Assembly (NCBI GenBank): GCA_014764515.1
Contig: JACXWD010000003.1
Location: forward strand, 44,351-108,350
Length of the DNA: 64,000 bases
Reading direction: 5' to 3'
Source: Candidatus Polarisedimenticola svalbardensis
GTDB lineage: Bacteria > Acidobacteriota > Polarisedimenticolia > Polarisedimenticolales > Polarisedimenticolaceae
The notes under the pieces are model-generated. The model saw only the letters and a program-made list of their open reading frames with translations, did not search any database and was not told the origin of the DNA. How positions within the stretch are numbered: position 1 is the first letter of the stretch; each line of letters opens with the position of its first letter. Below are positions 19,181 through 28,014 of this stretch, one piece after another. Both the position numbers and the translations under genes were made by a program.

Positions 19181-20706
19181 TGGCCGGGTTCGACCCAGCG
19201 GTCTTCATTGAAAACCTGGCCTGGATGAAGCCGGAGCTGCTTCTGGCCGGCTTCGGCCTGCTGCTGCTGCTGGCGTCGGCCACCGTACCGGTGGCTATCC
19301 GCCAGGTCGGCGGCTGGTTGACCCTGGCCGTCCTGGCCGTGGCCGCATTCCTGGTCACCGCCCAGCTGTCTGCAGGGTCCGGCGGCACGGTGGCATCCAC
19401 CGGGGCCTTCCCCGACATAGCCGGGAATCCTGCTTTCGTCGTTGACGGTTTTGCCGTCGTGTTCAAGCTGATTTTCCTTCTGGGCGCCGCGTTTACCGTA
19501 TTGATGTCGATGAAGTATCCCGACACCGATGGCGAGGATTCCGCTGAATTCCTTGCCTTGGTGGTGTTCTCGGTGTTCGGCATGATGTTCCTGGCTTCGG
19601 GAACCGGCCTCATCACCATCTACATCGGTCTCGAGACCATGGCCCTGGCCGGCTACCTGCTGGTCGGGTTCAGGGTCCAGGAAAAACGGGCCAACGAAGG
19701 TGCGGTCAAGTATTTCGTCCTGGGCGCCCTGGCCTCGGGAATCCTGCTCTACGGGATCTCCCTGGTGTACGGCGCCACCGGTTCCATCAACCTCTACGGG
19801 ATCGCCGCCTCTCTTGCCGGTGACGATTCCGGAGCAGCCGGCTTCCTCGGTCTGGGCGTCGTGCTCATGCTGGTCGGTATCGGCTTCAAGGTAGCTGCAG
19901 TGCCGTTCCATATGTGGGCGCCGGATGCGTACGAAGGCGCGACCACACCGGCCACCTCGTTCCTCGCTACCGCGGCCAAGGCCGGTGCGTTCGCCATGCT
20001 GCTGCGGGTGTTCGTTACCGCCTTCGGCGACAGGGGAGCGGACTGGGCGCCGCTGATGATCCTGCTGGCCGCAGCCTCCATGACCGTGGGGAACATCGCC
20101 GCCCTGCGCCAGGACAACGTCAAGCGCATGCTGGCGTTCTCATCGGTCGGCCATGCCGGTTATGTGCTCATGGGTCTGATCGCAGTCGGGCTTTCCGGAG
20201 GGGATGCGGCAATCCGCGCCCGGGGCCTGCTGTCGGTGGCCCTGTACCTGTTCATTTACACCTTTGCCACCGCCGGCGCCTTTGCCCTGGTCGCATTGCT
20301 CCGCAAGAACGGCCAGCCCGGAGAGATGCTGGACGACTTCAACGGCCTGGTAAAGCGCCATCCGGTTGCGTCGGTCTGTATGTTGTTGTTCCTGCTTTCC
20401 CTGGCAGGCATCCCGTGCACTGCAGGGTTCATCGGGAAATGGTGGCTGTTCGGCGCCGCAATCAAGGTGAACCTGGTCTGGCTGGCGGTTGTGGCTGTCC
20501 TCAACAGCGTGGTCTCGCTGTACTACTACGCCCGGGTCATGGTGGCGATCTTCATCCGGGACGGTGACGGGGAATCGAAGATTCAGGTGCCTCTGCCGCT
20601 GTCTGCCGCCATAGGGGCCGCCGGACTGTTTACGCTGGTCATCGGGGTGTACCCGCAGCCGTTCATCCGTCTGGCCCGGTATGCCGTCCTGATGATGGGG
20701 GCCTGA
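19180..20706 (+). CDS. nuoN: NADH-quinone oxidoreductase subunit N
   Basis: FHMWAPDAYEGATTPATSFLATAAKAGAFAMLLR; ETMALAGYLLVGF. Confidence 0.95.
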   Translation: MAGFDPAVFIENLAWMKPELLLAGFGLLLLLASATVPVAIRQVGGWLTLAVLAVAAFLVTAQLSAGSGGTVASTGAFPDIAGNPAFVVDGFAVVFKLIFLLGAAFTVLMSMKYPDTDGEDSAEFLALVVFSVFGMMFLASGTGLITIYIGLETMALAGYLLVGFRVQEKRANEGAVKYFVLGALASGILLYGISLVYGATGSINLYGIAASLAGDDSGAAGFLGLGVVLMLVGIGFKVAAVPFHMWAPDAYEGATTPATSFLATAAKAGAFAMLLRVFVTAFGDRGADWAPLMILLAAASMTVGNIAALRQDNVKRMLAFSSVGHAGYVLMGLIAVGLSGGDAAIRARGLLSVALYLFIYTFATAGAFALVALLRKNGQPGEMLDDFNGLVKRHPVASVCMLLFLLSLAGIPCTAGFIGKWWLFGAAIKVNLVWLAVVAVLNSVVSLYYYARVMVAIFIRDGDGESKIQVPLPLSAAIGAAGLFTLVIGVYPQPFIRLARYAVLMMGA

Positions 20707-20852
20707 ACGGCCGTTTTCTTGGCGGGCCTTGATGCCGAATCCGGTCAGCCCTGCTAAAGTAGCGAATCCGGAAGGGTCCGCAGCCCGGGCGGCAAGGTCG
20801 CCCTTAAGGCTAAACCCTTGATAGGTAAAGGTTTCTATGGAAAGTTCGGTGC

Positions 20853-21083
20853 ATGAAACCGGACGATGAGACACGGGAAAACGGCAGGTCGCCCCTGGCC
20901 CTGGCAGGGATGGGGCTGGAACTGGCGATCACCGTGATTTTGGTCGCAGCATGCGGTTACTGGCTCGACCGTCTCTGGGGTACGAAACCCTGGCTGTCGG
21001 TTCTGGGGGCCGCGCTGGGGATGACGGTGGCTATGGTCAACCTGGTCCGGAAAGCCCGACCGGGCGGCAAGGGGGGAGTCTGA
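20853..21083 (+). CDS. AtpZ/AtpI-type F0F1-ATPase accessory membrane protein
   Basis: AGMGLELAITVILVAACGYWLDRLWGTKPWLSVLGAALGMTVAMVNL, upstream of atpB. Confidence 0.75.
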   Translation: MKPDDETRENGRSPLALAGMGLELAITVILVAACGYWLDRLWGTKPWLSVLGAALGMTVAMVNLVRKARPGGKGGV

Positions 21084-21475
21084 TGCCAAGCGCGGAACAT
21101 AAGCGATTCGTGTTTCTGGCTGCCCTGTTGTCGCTGACGCCGATCGTGTGTCTTCCGTGGGCGGCGCGAATTTTTGGAACGGAACTGCCGTGGGCGCTGG
21201 GAGGCTGGCTGGTTCTGGCAGTGGCCGGAGTGGTGGCCGGCGGCTGGCTGGTGTCGTCCCATGGGAAGCCGGGAAACGGTTTCATGGGCGCCCTGGTCGG
21301 AGGCATGCTTGCGAGGATGGTACTCACCGTTGCCGGAATGGGCGCGGCCATGACAGCGGGCAAACCGACGATGTGGGCGTTCGCCGCCGGGGCGGTGGCC
21401 GGATTCCTGCCGGTGATGGTTTTTGAGTTGATCTGGTTTTACAGGGCGTCACGGAAAGACGCCGCCCGGGCCTGA
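21083..21475 (+). CDS. Membrane protein, probable ATP synthase subunit I-like
   Basis: Four hydrophobic segments; ATG overlaps the upstream TGA; sits between atpZ-like and atpB. Confidence 0.5.
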   Translation: MPSAEHKRFVFLAALLSLTPIVCLPWAARIFGTELPWALGGWLVLAVAGVVAGGWLVSSHGKPGNGFMGALVGGMLARMVLTVAGMGAAMTAGKPTMWAFAAGAVAGFLPVMVFELIWFYRASRKDAARA

Positions 21476-21487
21476 GGAGCGAGGTTC

Positions 21488-22369
21488 ATGACAGGAGCGG
21501 AAGAACAGGCTGTGGAGCACGGCATCGAGCAGGCGCCTGTGGCCGTCGAGGGGATCGAGCAGGTGGCGGAGCACGTTGAAGAGGAATTCAACGTCAGCGC
21601 CTCCATCATCCACCATATCCTGGACTCGAAGGAAATACCGATCCCGTTCACCCATGCGGCCATCCCGCTTCCGGAGATCTACCTGTTCGGACAGGACTTC
21701 TCCATCACCCTGCACGTCGTGATGATGTGGGTTGCGGCGCTCCTGCTGCTGGCCGCCTTCGGCCTGGCCGCCCGCCGGATCAAGGATCCGGTTCCCCGGG
21801 GCATCCGCAACGCCCTCGAAATGATGATGGTGTTCGTCCGGGACGAGATTGCACGGAAGTCGATAGGGGAAGGGGCGGACCGGTTCGTCGGTTACCTCAT
21901 GAGCACATTCTTTTTCATCCTGACCTGCAACCTGCTCGGCCTGATCCCCGGCATGGCAACCGCCACCGGAAATATTTCGGTGACCGCCGGCCTGGCGATT
22001 ACGGCTTTCATCATGATCCAGTGGAGCGGGATCCGGAAATTCGGCGTCATCGGCCACTACCGGCATCTGGCTCCCGGCGGACTGCCGGGCTGGCTGAAGC
22101 CGCTCATGGTGTTCGTCGAGTTCCTGGGCATGTTGATCAAGCCTTTCTCCCTCTGTATCCGGCTGTTCGCCAACATGATGGCCGGCCATGTGGTCATCCT
22201 GGCCCTGATTTCCCTGATCTTTATCCTGGGGACGATCTGGGTAGCGCCGGTTTCCGTCGCCTTCGCGCTGTTCATCTACCTGCTCGAGATACTGGTTGGG
22301 TTCATCCAGGCGTTCATCTTCACCATGCTGACCGCCCAGTTCATCGGAATGTCGGTACACCCGCATTGA
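21488..22369 (+). CDS. atpB: ATP synthase F0 subunit a
   Basis: LKPLMVFVEFLGMLIKPFSLCIRLFANMMAGHVVI; IQAFIFTMLTAQFIG. Confidence 0.95.
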   Translation: MTGAEEQAVEHGIEQAPVAVEGIEQVAEHVEEEFNVSASIIHHILDSKEIPIPFTHAAIPLPEIYLFGQDFSITLHVVMMWVAALLLLAAFGLAARRIKDPVPRGIRNALEMMMVFVRDEIARKSIGEGADRFVGYLMSTFFFILTCNLLGLIPGMATATGNISVTAGLAITAFIMIQWSGIRKFGVIGHYRHLAPGGLPGWLKPLMVFVEFLGMLIKPFSLCIRLFANMMAGHVVILALISLIFILGTIWVAPVSVAFALFIYLLEILVGFIQAFIFTMLTAQFIGMSVHPH

Positions 22370-22446
22370 TCGGGTTTTGATAAATTTTACAGGTATATTC
22401 GGCCGCATCTGCGGTAACGGAATTGAAGCCAAGGAGGATTGAGGAA

Positions 22447-22665
22447 ATGGAAGGACTCGTATTCATCGGCGCCGGTCTCGGTGCAGGCCTTGCCATCCTG
22501 GGTGGTGGTCTCGGTATCGGCCGTCTGGCCGCCTCCGCCATGGAAGGGATCTCCCGGCAGCCCCAGTCGGCAGGCAACATCCAGACCGCCATGCTGATCG
22601 CCGCAGCGCTGATCGAGGGTGTAACCTTCCTGGCGCTGGTGATCTGCTTCCTGATGCTGCCCTAA
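22447..22665 (+). CDS. atpE: ATP synthase F0 subunit c
   Basis: GAGLGAGLAILGGGLGIGRLAASAMEGISRQPQSAGNIQTAMLIAAALIEGVTFLALVICFLML. Confidence 0.95.
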   Translation: MEGLVFIGAGLGAGLAILGGGLGIGRLAASAMEGISRQPQSAGNIQTAMLIAAALIEGVTFLALVICFLMLP

Positions 22666-22680
22666 GGCGGCTGTACGACG

Positions 22681-23286
22681 ATGAAACCGATGACGCCCTA
22701 TCGCATGGCGGGCGGACTCCTGGTCCTGTTCGGAACGACCGTTCCGGCGCTGGCATCCTCCGATGGAGGAGGCGGCGCCAAGGCTCTCATGGAGCCTCAT
22801 ATCGGAACGATCTTCTGGACGCTGATCACGTTCCTCGTGCTGGCTTTCCTTCTGGGAAAGGTGGCCTGGAAGCCGCTTCTGGGAGCACTGGATGCCCGGG
22901 AGAAATCCATCGAGGACAGCCTGGACCAGGCCAAGAACGAACGGGACGAATCCCTGAAGCTGCTTGAAGAGCACAAGGCGCTGGTCGCCCAGGCCCATCG
23001 GGAGCGGGCGGAAGCGCTGACCCGGGCCGAGCAGGAAGGCGAACGGCTAAAAAGCGGCATCATGGACGAGGCCAAGGAGCAGCGCGAGAAGCTGTTGGCC
23101 CAGTCCCGGGAGCAGGTGGAGGCCGGTCTCAAGCAGGCACGGACGGAGCTTCAGGGCCTCGCCGTGGACCTGGCAATCCAGGCCGCCACCAAGCTGCTGG
23201 AAAAGAACGTGGATGATGCGAGCCAGAGAAAGCTGGTGGAAGACCACCTGGCTGATCTGGAGCGACGTTCCGGCCAGCAGTCCTGA
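22681..23286 (+). CDS. atpF: ATP synthase F0 subunit b
   Basis: TM then LLGALDAREKSIEDSLDQAKNERDESLKLLEEHKALV...amphipathic helix. Confidence 0.9.
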   Translation: MKPMTPYRMAGGLLVLFGTTVPALASSDGGGGAKALMEPHIGTIFWTLITFLVLAFLLGKVAWKPLLGALDAREKSIEDSLDQAKNERDESLKLLEEHKALVAQAHRERAEALTRAEQEGERLKSGIMDEAKEQREKLLAQSREQVEAGLKQARTELQGLAVDLAIQAATKLLEKNVDDASQRKLVEDHLADLERRSGQQS

Positions 23287-23311
23287 TTCTGTCCGACGCC
23301 AGCTAATCGGG

Positions 23312-23345
23312 AAGGGGCCGCGGTTCGCCACGGCCCCTTTCTGCT
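23312..23345 (+). terminator. Rho-independent terminator after atpF
   Basis: AAGGGGCCG-CGGTTCGCCA-CGGCCCCTTTCT. Confidence 0.75.
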
Positions 23346-23363
23346 GTCCTTATTCGGGGGCAG

Positions 23364-24464
23364 ATGATGCGAACGATCGAAATCCGGTCCGGCCTTCCGG
23401 TAGAGAGCATCTGCCCGGTTCATCTCGGGCCGGATGCCCCCGGTCGCCTGGTTCAGGATCTGGCCCGGGCCGGCTATGGCCGAACGGTTCTGATCTCCGA
23501 TTCCAACGTAGCGCCGTTGCACGCGGATCAGCTCACTGCCGCCGCCGCCGCTGCCGGGGTGCAGACAGACCTCCTGACCTTCCCTGCCGGTGAACGGTTC
23601 AAGACCCGGGAAACCAAGGCTGATATTGAGGATCGCCTGGCAAACCTAAAGGTCGGAAGGGACGGAGCGATTGTAGCCCTGGGAGGCGGTGTGACCGGTG
23701 ACCTGGCCGGTTTCGTGGCAGCCACCTGGAGCCGGGGCATACCGGTCTATCAGGTCCCTACGTCCCTTCTCGCCATGGCCGACGCCGCCATCGGCGGGAA
23801 GACCGCCCTGGACCTGCCGGGAGCTAAAAACAGGATCGGCGCCTTCCACACCCCTGAAGGTGTTTACATCGACCCGAGTTACCTCAAGACCCTGCCGGCG
23901 GACCGGTTCACGTCCGGGCTTGCGGAAGTGGTCAAGTACGGGGTCATCGCAGACCCCGGGATACTGTCAGTTCTGGAAGAACGATTCCAGGCGGTCCGTG
24001 AACCGGACTCCCCGGTCCTGCTGGACCTCCTGGTCTCCTGCGTTCGCATCAAGGCGGCGGTAGTGCAAGAAGATCCTCTTGAGGCCGGCCGCCGGGCGGT
24101 TCTGAACTTCGGCCATACGGTGGCGCACGCCCTGGAAGCGGTTTCCGGATACGACATCGATCATGGCGAGGCTGTTGCCGTCGGGATGGTGGTGGAAGGC
24201 CGGCTGGCCGCGGATATCACCGGTTTCCCCGGGGAAGAGCTGGAACGGCTGGAGCAGTGCCTGGTTCACGCCGGGCTGCCGGTGAAGCTGCCACAGGGGT
24301 TCGATCCGGCAGAGATCCTGGAGGCGGCCGGGGCAGACAAGAAAAACCGGGAGGGCCGGATCCGTTGCGCTCTGCCTGTTCGACTCGGTGAGATGATCCC
24401 CGGGCCGGACCCTACGGTTGCCGTGAACCTCCCGTCCCTTCGGGCCGCCCTGGCGGCGGATTGA
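23364..24464 (+). CDS. aroB: 3-dehydroquinate synthase
   Basis: ALGGGVTGDLAGFVAATWSRGIPVYQVPTSLLAMADAAIGGKTALDLPGAKNRIGAFHTP. Confidence 0.96.
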   Translation: MMRTIEIRSGLPVESICPVHLGPDAPGRLVQDLARAGYGRTVLISDSNVAPLHADQLTAAAAAAGVQTDLLTFPAGERFKTRETKADIEDRLANLKVGRDGAIVALGGGVTGDLAGFVAATWSRGIPVYQVPTSLLAMADAAIGGKTALDLPGAKNRIGAFHTPEGVYIDPSYLKTLPADRFTSGLAEVVKYGVIADPGILSVLEERFQAVREPDSPVLLDLLVSCVRIKAAVVQEDPLEAGRRAVLNFGHTVAHALEAVSGYDIDHGEAVAVGMVVEGRLAADITGFPGEELERLEQCLVHAGLPVKLPQGFDPAEILEAAGADKKNREGRIRCALPVRLGEMIPGPDPTVAVNLPSLRAALAAD

Positions 24465-24540
24465 CTTCATACCGGCGCGGGTTTAACTTTGCCCCGTCGT
24501 AAACTCAATCATTCGAACGGTTTGAGCAGGTAGATACCCA

Positions 24541-26484
24541 GTGGCAAAAACACCGGTTCTCGGGCGATACCAGATATTGAAGGAACTGGGCCGTGGAGCC
24601 ATGGGCCGTGTTTTCCTGGCGCTGGACCCGGATATCCAGCGCAAGGTCGCCATCAAGACGATCCAGGTATTCGCCTCCCTGCCGGAATCGGAGCGGGGAG
24701 AAGCCCGGGAGCGGTTCAACCGGGAAGCCCGCGCAGCGGGCAAACTGCTCCATCCGGGGATCGTCACACTGTTCGACGTCGGGGAGCATAAAGGCATCCC
24801 GTTCCTGGCAATGGAGTACGTGGAGGGGACGGCGCTGGACCATCATTGCCGGACCGGCGACCTGCTCCCTGTGGACCAGGTACTGGAGATCATCCGGCAG
24901 GCGGCGGTGGCGCTGGAGTTCGCTCACCAGGCCGGGATCGTCCACCGGGACATCAAGCCGGCCAACCTGATGCTGGTAGGCGGGTCCACGGTGAAGATCA
25001 TGGATTTTGGCCTGGCCAAGGCGCCTGCCGCCCAGCTGACCAGTGACGGAACCTTGCTGGGCACCCCTGGATACATGTCCCCGGAGCAGATCCGCGGCGG
25101 GATGGTGGACGGCCGTTCCGACCTGTTCTCTCTGGCGTGTGTTCTTTACGAGATGCTCACCGGCACCAAACCGTTCGACGGCGATTCCATCTCCTCGGTG
25201 GTGTACCGGGTGGTCCATGAGGATCCCCCGGATCCGGCCGGTCTGGGTGGCCGTGTTTCTCCCGAACTGGCGGCATTCCTGGCCGGCGCCCTGGCCAAGG
25301 ATCCCGGGGAGAGGCCCGCCAACGGTCGTGAGTTCTCCGAACGTCTGGCCGCCCTGGGGAGTGAGGGGAAGCCGCGAGCTGCAGCCGGCGCCGACCTGAT
25401 GAACGGCGACCCTTCACCGCCGCCGGTGGCCGACCTCCCGCCTGCGGTCCATTCCCGCAGAAAGAAAAAACGCTCGGTCGGAAAACCGGCCGGTGTGATG
25501 GCAGCCCTGTTGATAGTCGCCCTGGGAGTTTGCGGGTGGATCTATCGAGGAGAGCTGAAAACCGTTTGGGAGGACTGGACCTCCAGGCGGCAGGTGCAGG
25601 CGACAGGTCTGCCCGAGTACTACGAGGCGACGGTGAAAACCGAGCCGGCCGATCTGCCTGTCCTGCTGGATGGGGAGCCGCTTGCAGGGGAGACGGTTCG
25701 CTTTTCGCCGACCCCCCCGCATGGAACGCTGACATCCGAACTGGAGTGCCGTTCCGTGGTTCACCCCCTGGACGCCCTGGATGCAGGAGGAGAGGTCAAC
25801 CTGGTATTCGACCCGGTGCGGTTGGACCTGGCGCTTCCGGTGCCGGTTGAGGGCGCCGGCCTGAAGGTGAACGGCACGGAGCTGGGAGCCGTGCCGGAAA
25901 CAGTGGACCTGGACCTGTGCCGGGAGAACCGGCTCGAATTCCTCGCTGCCGGCTATTACCCCCTGGAGGTGACGATCCCTTCCGCGGCAACTCCCCTGGA
26001 AGCCCGGACACTGGTGGGATCGATCGCCATGGAGCGGATACCTACCGGAACCCTGCTGCTGCCCGAGGCGGGCTACCCGCTCACTGTTCGGATCGACGGC
26101 CGGCGGAGGGAACTTTCCGGGGGCAAGATCGAGGTCGAAGCCGGTGAACACCGGTTGCGGATCACCAACGAACGTTACTGGATTGATCAATCGGCGCGGG
26201 TCGAGATCAAGGCCGGCGAATCGACCCGTCCGATTCGATCTCTCCCCGCCCTGGCCGCCTTGAGTGTTCTGGCCTATCCGCCCAACTGCCGTGTCCTGTT
26301 GCGAAAAGGTGGCGGTGACAACTGGAAGTTTTTGGAAAATACACCGCTTACCGGGTACAAGATCGCTGCCGGGGACTATCATCTACGTGTGGAACTGGTT
26401 TCCACCGGCGACGTGCGAGAACAGGACATCCGGCTCAAGGCCGGCACCAATCCGCCGGTACGGGTGTCGTTCGGAGGGAAGTAA
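24541..26484 (+). CDS. Membrane Ser/Thr protein kinase with extracytoplasmic PEGA-like repeats
   Basis: YQILKELGRGAMGRVFLALD, IVHRDIKPANLML, IMDFGLAK, GTPGYMSPEQI; TM near GVMAALLIVALGVCGW; GTG start. Confidence 0.9.
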   Translation: MAKTPVLGRYQILKELGRGAMGRVFLALDPDIQRKVAIKTIQVFASLPESERGEARERFNREARAAGKLLHPGIVTLFDVGEHKGIPFLAMEYVEGTALDHHCRTGDLLPVDQVLEIIRQAAVALEFAHQAGIVHRDIKPANLMLVGGSTVKIMDFGLAKAPAAQLTSDGTLLGTPGYMSPEQIRGGMVDGRSDLFSLACVLYEMLTGTKPFDGDSISSVVYRVVHEDPPDPAGLGGRVSPELAAFLAGALAKDPGERPANGREFSERLAALGSEGKPRAAAGADLMNGDPSPPPVADLPPAVHSRRKKKRSVGKPAGVMAALLIVALGVCGWIYRGELKTVWEDWTSRRQVQATGLPEYYEATVKTEPADLPVLLDGEPLAGETVRFSPTPPHGTLTSELECRSVVHPLDALDAGGEVNLVFDPVRLDLALPVPVEGAGLKVNGTELGAVPETVDLDLCRENRLEFLAAGYYPLEVTIPSAATPLEARTLVGSIAMERIPTGTLLLPEAGYPLTVRIDGRRRELSGGKIEVEAGEHRLRITNERYWIDQSARVEIKAGESTRPIRSLPALAALSVLAYPPNCRVLLRKGGGDNWKFLENTPLTGYKIAAGDYHLRVELVSTGDVREQDIRLKAGTNPPVRVSFGGK

Positions 26485-28001
26485 TGCGGAAGGTCAGCGC
26501 CATCCCGGTCCTGCTGCCGGCGATTCTGCTGTTCGCGGCAACCTGGGCGGGGATCCCCGCCATGGCCGACGAGCAGGCCGCCGCCAGGCAGTACAGGGTC
26601 GCCCGCCGGCTGGCGGCGGAAAGATCGCCGGACGCGGCCACCGCACTGCGCAAAGTAGTTGATCTGGCCCCGTTGGGGCCGCTGGCCGACGATGCCCTGG
26701 TAGAGCAGGGGATCCTGGCAGGCGCGCCGGGCTGGCCGGCGGACCTGGGTCTGCTCACAGGTGGCGGCATGGCCCGGGCTGCAGCCCTCATGCGCACCGT
26801 GACCGAAGAGTATCCGTCAGGGGACCGTATCCACGAAGCGCGCTACCGCGCCGCGTTGCTCAAGATGGAGCCGGTTGTAGGCCAGGATCTTTCCGCCGCA
26901 CGGCTCGATCTCCTCACCGTCGCCAACGATCCGGCCGCCGGACTGTGGGCGGCGAGAGCCCGGTACGTATCCACCTGGATCGACCGGGTGAACGGCCACG
27001 AGGCCCGGGCCCGCACCAGCCTTGAGAGACTCAGGATCGATTACCCGGCCACGGCGGAAGGGGCCCTGGCCCGAATCGGACTGGCGCAGATGATCCTGCA
27101 GGATGGAGATTACGGAGAGGCGGCTGCGCTGTTGCAGGAGAACGAGTCGATGCTCAGCCGGTCGCCGATCACCAGCCGGGTTCCCGAAGCAGGCCGCCTG
27201 AATGGCGCTGCGATCCGTGCTGTGGCAACCCGGTCCTTCCGCATGGGGTTGGCCGGCGACAGGCGCTGGAACCTGTCGGCAGACAGCTTCCCGGCAACCG
27301 GGATCCGAAATGCCGACGGGCTGGCTGTGGACTCCGGATCCGGAACATTGCTTTCCGACCGTAAGGCCGGAATTGTGGTGCTGTACGACGAACAACGGGG
27401 AAAGCAGGGTCAATGGGATATTCCAGGTCCAGTCGCCGTCGCCGTGGACCGCCTTGGCAGGATCTGGGTCGCCGGGGATGCCGGCCTGGTGATGATCAGG
27501 AACGGAGTGGCCGAAACCGTGGCCGACCTGGGAGCGTTCGCCTCACCCCGCGCCATCGCCTGTGACACTCTCGGCTCGATCTGGCTTCTGGATCGCAAGG
27601 GAACGAGGATCGGCAGATTGCGGCCGGGAACCACCAGGCTGGAGTCGGTGTGGCAGGGAGAAGACCGCCTGTCTTCCATCGTCTGGGACGGTCGCCGCAT
27701 GCTCGCCCTGGACACCCGGGGCCGGAGAGTCGTCGAAATCCGTGAAGAAAATCAGCTGAAGACCGTCGTCGCCGGCACTTTCGAAAAGCCGGTCGCACTC
27801 GCTTCGGATCTTCTGGGTCGTTTCGCAGTTCTGGACGACCGCACGAAAAGGGTGACGTTGTTCGGTGGTGACGGTGTCGAACTGGGCGGCTATGCACTGG
27901 GCGCCGCAGGCCCTTCAAGAACTGAAGGGCTGGTGATGTACCCCGGGGGTGGGATTGCGGTGACCGGGTCAACGGGGCCGACGGTTTACAGATTCCGCTG
28001 A
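26484..28001 (+). CDS. Secreted TPR-like/NHL-type beta-propeller protein
   Basis: Signal peptide; Tol-Pal/YbgF-like helical repeats, then repeated LGRIWVAGDAGLV/LGSIWLLDRKG/LGRFAVLDDRTK units. Confidence 0.55.
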   Translation: MRKVSAIPVLLPAILLFAATWAGIPAMADEQAAARQYRVARRLAAERSPDAATALRKVVDLAPLGPLADDALVEQGILAGAPGWPADLGLLTGGGMARAAALMRTVTEEYPSGDRIHEARYRAALLKMEPVVGQDLSAARLDLLTVANDPAAGLWAARARYVSTWIDRVNGHEARARTSLERLRIDYPATAEGALARIGLAQMILQDGDYGEAAALLQENESMLSRSPITSRVPEAGRLNGAAIRAVATRSFRMGLAGDRRWNLSADSFPATGIRNADGLAVDSGSGTLLSDRKAGIVVLYDEQRGKQGQWDIPGPVAVAVDRLGRIWVAGDAGLVMIRNGVAETVADLGAFASPRAIACDTLGSIWLLDRKGTRIGRLRPGTTRLESVWQGEDRLSSIVWDGRRMLALDTRGRRVVEIREENQLKTVVAGTFEKPVALASDLLGRFAVLDDRTKRVTLFGGDGVELGGYALGAAGPSRTEGLVMYPGGGIAVTGSTGPTVYRFR

Positions 28002-28014
28002 TCGGCGGCCGTCC

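Noticed and set aside
22447-22665. Possible Na+-type c subunit
   Set aside because: The carboxylate is followed by GVT (ALIEGVTF), without the ES/T signature typical of Na+ c-rings; proton type more likely
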